From Telluria beijingensis (GTDB lineage Bacteria > Pseudomonadota > Gammaproteobacteria > Burkholderiales > Burkholderiaceae_D), in NCBI RefSeq assembly GCF_030770395.1, contig NZ_CP132480.1:909114-973113 (forward strand): a stretch of 64,000 bases of DNA, given 5' to 3'. Positions 62,665 to 64,000 of the stretch are shown here, in pieces; the first letter of the stretch is position 1, and every line of letters begins with the position of its first letter. Both the position numbers and the translations under genes were made by a program. Below the pieces are notes generated by a model. That model was not told the origin of the DNA and did no database searches. It saw nothing but the letters and a program-made list of their open reading frames with translations.

Positions 62665-63540
62665 ATGACCCATCCAGCCCAACCCACCTCGTCGTCACCG
62701 GCCAGCCCCGGTGCTCCTGGTCCCGATCTCGCCGCGATCAAGCAGCGCCAGCAGGCCACCTGGGCCAGCGGCGACTTCGCCGTCGTCGGCGTCACCCTGC
62801 AGATCGTCGGCGAACTGCTCGCCGAGGCCGCCGACGTGCGCGCGGGCGAGCGCGTCATCGACATCGCCGCCGGCAACGGCAACGCCACGCTGGCCGCGGC
62901 ACGCCGCTTCGCCCGCGTCACGTCCACCGACTACGTGCCCGCGCTGCTGGATAAAGGCCGGGCGCGCGCTGCCGCCGAGGGGCTGGCGATCGACTTCCGC
63001 GAAGCCGATGCCGAGGCGCTGCCCTTCCCGGACGGCAGCTTCGACGTGGCCCTGTCCACCTTCGGGGTCATGTTCGCGCCCGACCAGGCGCGCGCCGCGG
63101 CCGAGATGCGACGCGTGGTGCGGCCCGGCGGCCGCATCGGCATGGCGAACTGGACGACAGAGGGATTCATCGGCCAGCTGTTCAAGACGGTCGGCAAGCA
63201 CATGCCGCCGCCGGCCGGGCTGGCGTCGCCGCTATTGTGGGGAAACGAAGACCATGTGCGCCAGCTGTTCGGCGCCGACGCGCGGCAGGCGCGCATCACG
63301 CGCAAGATGTTCAACTTCCGCTACGCGTCGCCCTCGCATTGGGTGCACGTATTCCGAGATTACTACGGGCCGCTCAACCGGTCCTTCGCGGCCCTGCCGC
63401 CGCCGGCGGCCGATGCGCTCGAACGAGACCTGCTGGCCCTGATCGACCGATTCAATACGGCCGGGCCCGATTCGATGGTGGCGCCAGCCGAATATCTCGA
63501 GATCGTGATGACCCGCGAGGCAGCAGGGGCGCTGCACTAA
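62665..63540 (+). CDS. class I SAM-dependent methyltransferase
   Basis: This 291-residue protein has the SAM motif I VIDIAAGNGNATLAAAR, acidic residues after it, and a motif PFPDGSFDVALSTFGVMFAPD typical of UbiE-like methyltransferases. An AGGAGG ribosome site precedes ATG 62665. It is divergent from the TPR gene. Substrate unknown. Confidence 0.88.
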   Translation: MTHPAQPTSSSPASPGAPGPDLAAIKQRQQATWASGDFAVVGVTLQIVGELLAEAADVRAGERVIDIAAGNGNATLAAARRFARVTSTDYVPALLDKGRARAAAEGLAIDFREADAEALPFPDGSFDVALSTFGVMFAPDQARAAAEMRRVVRPGGRIGMANWTTEGFIGQLFKTVGKHMPPPAGLASPLLWGNEDHVRQLFGADARQARITRKMFNFRYASPSHWVHVFRDYYGPLNRSFAALPPPAADALERDLLALIDRFNTAGPDSMVAPAEYLEIVMTREAAGALH

Positions 63541-63667
63541 GAACCTGTTACAGGTCTGTCCGGCAGGCGAGGGGCGCGCCTGCCGTGCTTGGCCAGGCGC
63601 AGCGGTGAGGCGCGGGGTTTTTAGCAGCTAGAGGAAACTTGTTCGTCCTTATGCAGTCATATGCATT

Positions 63668-64000
63668 ATGAGCAAGTTAGTCTCGATCAGCATGGCTGCC
63701 GAAGCGCTAGGCGTCTCGACCAGCACCTTACGCCGCTGGGAGGCAAGCGGTCGACTTATTCCGGCGAGAACAGAAGGCGGCCAGCGCCGCTATGACCTGA
63801 CAGCGCTGCACTCCGGTATCAAGCAAAGTACGCCCGCAATTCGAAAGACTGTCAGCTATGCGCGGGTATCGAGTCACGATCAACGCAGAGATCTGGAGCG
63901 GCAAAAGCAGGTGCTTGAATTGTACTGTGCAAGCCAAGGCTGGACATTCGACATCATTGCCGATCTTGGCTCTGGCATGAACTATCGCAAACCGGGATTG
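63668..64000 (+). mobile_element. tnpA: IS607-type element, start of serine-recombinase transposase TnpA (partial)
   Basis: The first 111 codons run off the window end. A MerR-like helix-turn-helix (MAAEALGVSTSTLRRWEASG) is followed by the serine recombinase catalytic region YARVSSHDQRRDLERQ, with the nucleophile Ser. This order is specific to IS607-family TnpA. The region upstream is more AT-rich. The family lacks terminal inverted repeats, so the left end cannot be placed. Confidence 0.85.

Overview
The window looks like chromosomal DNA of a high-GC betaproteobacterium, most likely a Burkholderiales member close to Massilia/Telluria (Oxalobacteraceae). This is inferred from the base composition, the beta-type porin, a TctC solute receptor, long-form serine acetyltransferase and the mix of TonB, T6SS and Ter genes. 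No rRNA or marker gene is present to prove it.

Region 1 (1-11120, plus strand) is one tightly packed transport and catabolic operon. It encodes an iron(III)-type ABC ATPase, a beta-hydroxyacid dehydrogenase, four cupin proteins (one a bicupin), a porin, two paralogous solute-binding proteins, an MFS carrier and an EamA carrier. Region 2 (11166-20652) carries a divergent Rieske ferredoxin and Rieske oxygenase. Next come an FtsZ-like mini-protein, a Cys-rich mini-protein, a 4,5-dihydroxyphthalate-decarboxylase-like protein, a PanB-like aldolase and a Cys-type alpha/beta hydrolase. A second operon follows with ligJ (4-oxalomesaconate hydratase), ligK (CHA aldolase), a zinc alcohol dehydrogenase and a COG0523 metallochaperone. 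Region 3 (20774-28285) has two pairs of half-size CHR transporters, TctC, two MFS carriers and a second decarboxylase-like protein. Region 4 (28286-34320) is a TonB receptor plus a complete NikKLMQO nickel importer and NikR. Region 5 (34350-38023) holds gpmA and a two-subunit molybdenum hydroxylase. Region 6 (38069-45770) has a Tae4/Tai4 effector-immunity pair, a HAF/PKD protein, a DUF885 peptidase-like protein, a secreted alpha/beta hydrolase and gdhA. The rest (46039-64000) is mostly housekeeping and accessory genes: telA/terD, abgT, a frameshifted membrane gene, tRNA-Phe with a duplicated 3' half, serine acetyltransferase, uvsE, lipocalin, a methyltransferase and the start of an IS607-type element.

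The most striking signal is a repeated 25-bp operator made of three 5-bp half-sites in fixed geometry: GGAAC, 3 nt, GTTCC, 7 nt, GGAAC. It occurs at about seven promoters between 11.6 and 44.3 kb, plus one partial copy. In four cases a good sigma70 promoter lies just upstream. The operators tie together the Rieske oxygenase, ligJK, tctC/MFS, CHR transporters, the TonB/nickel import operon, gpmA/molybdenum hydroxylase and the secreted hydrolase. The layout resembles sites of IclR-family aromatic-acid regulators (PcaU/PobR type), but no such regulator lies in the window.

Read together, this appears to be an aromatic-acid catabolic regulon ending in pyruvate and oxaloacetate through LigJ/LigK. 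No known ring-cleavage dioxygenase is present. The unusual cupin set, dedicated nickel uptake and metallochaperone make a cupin- or metal-dependent route worth testing.
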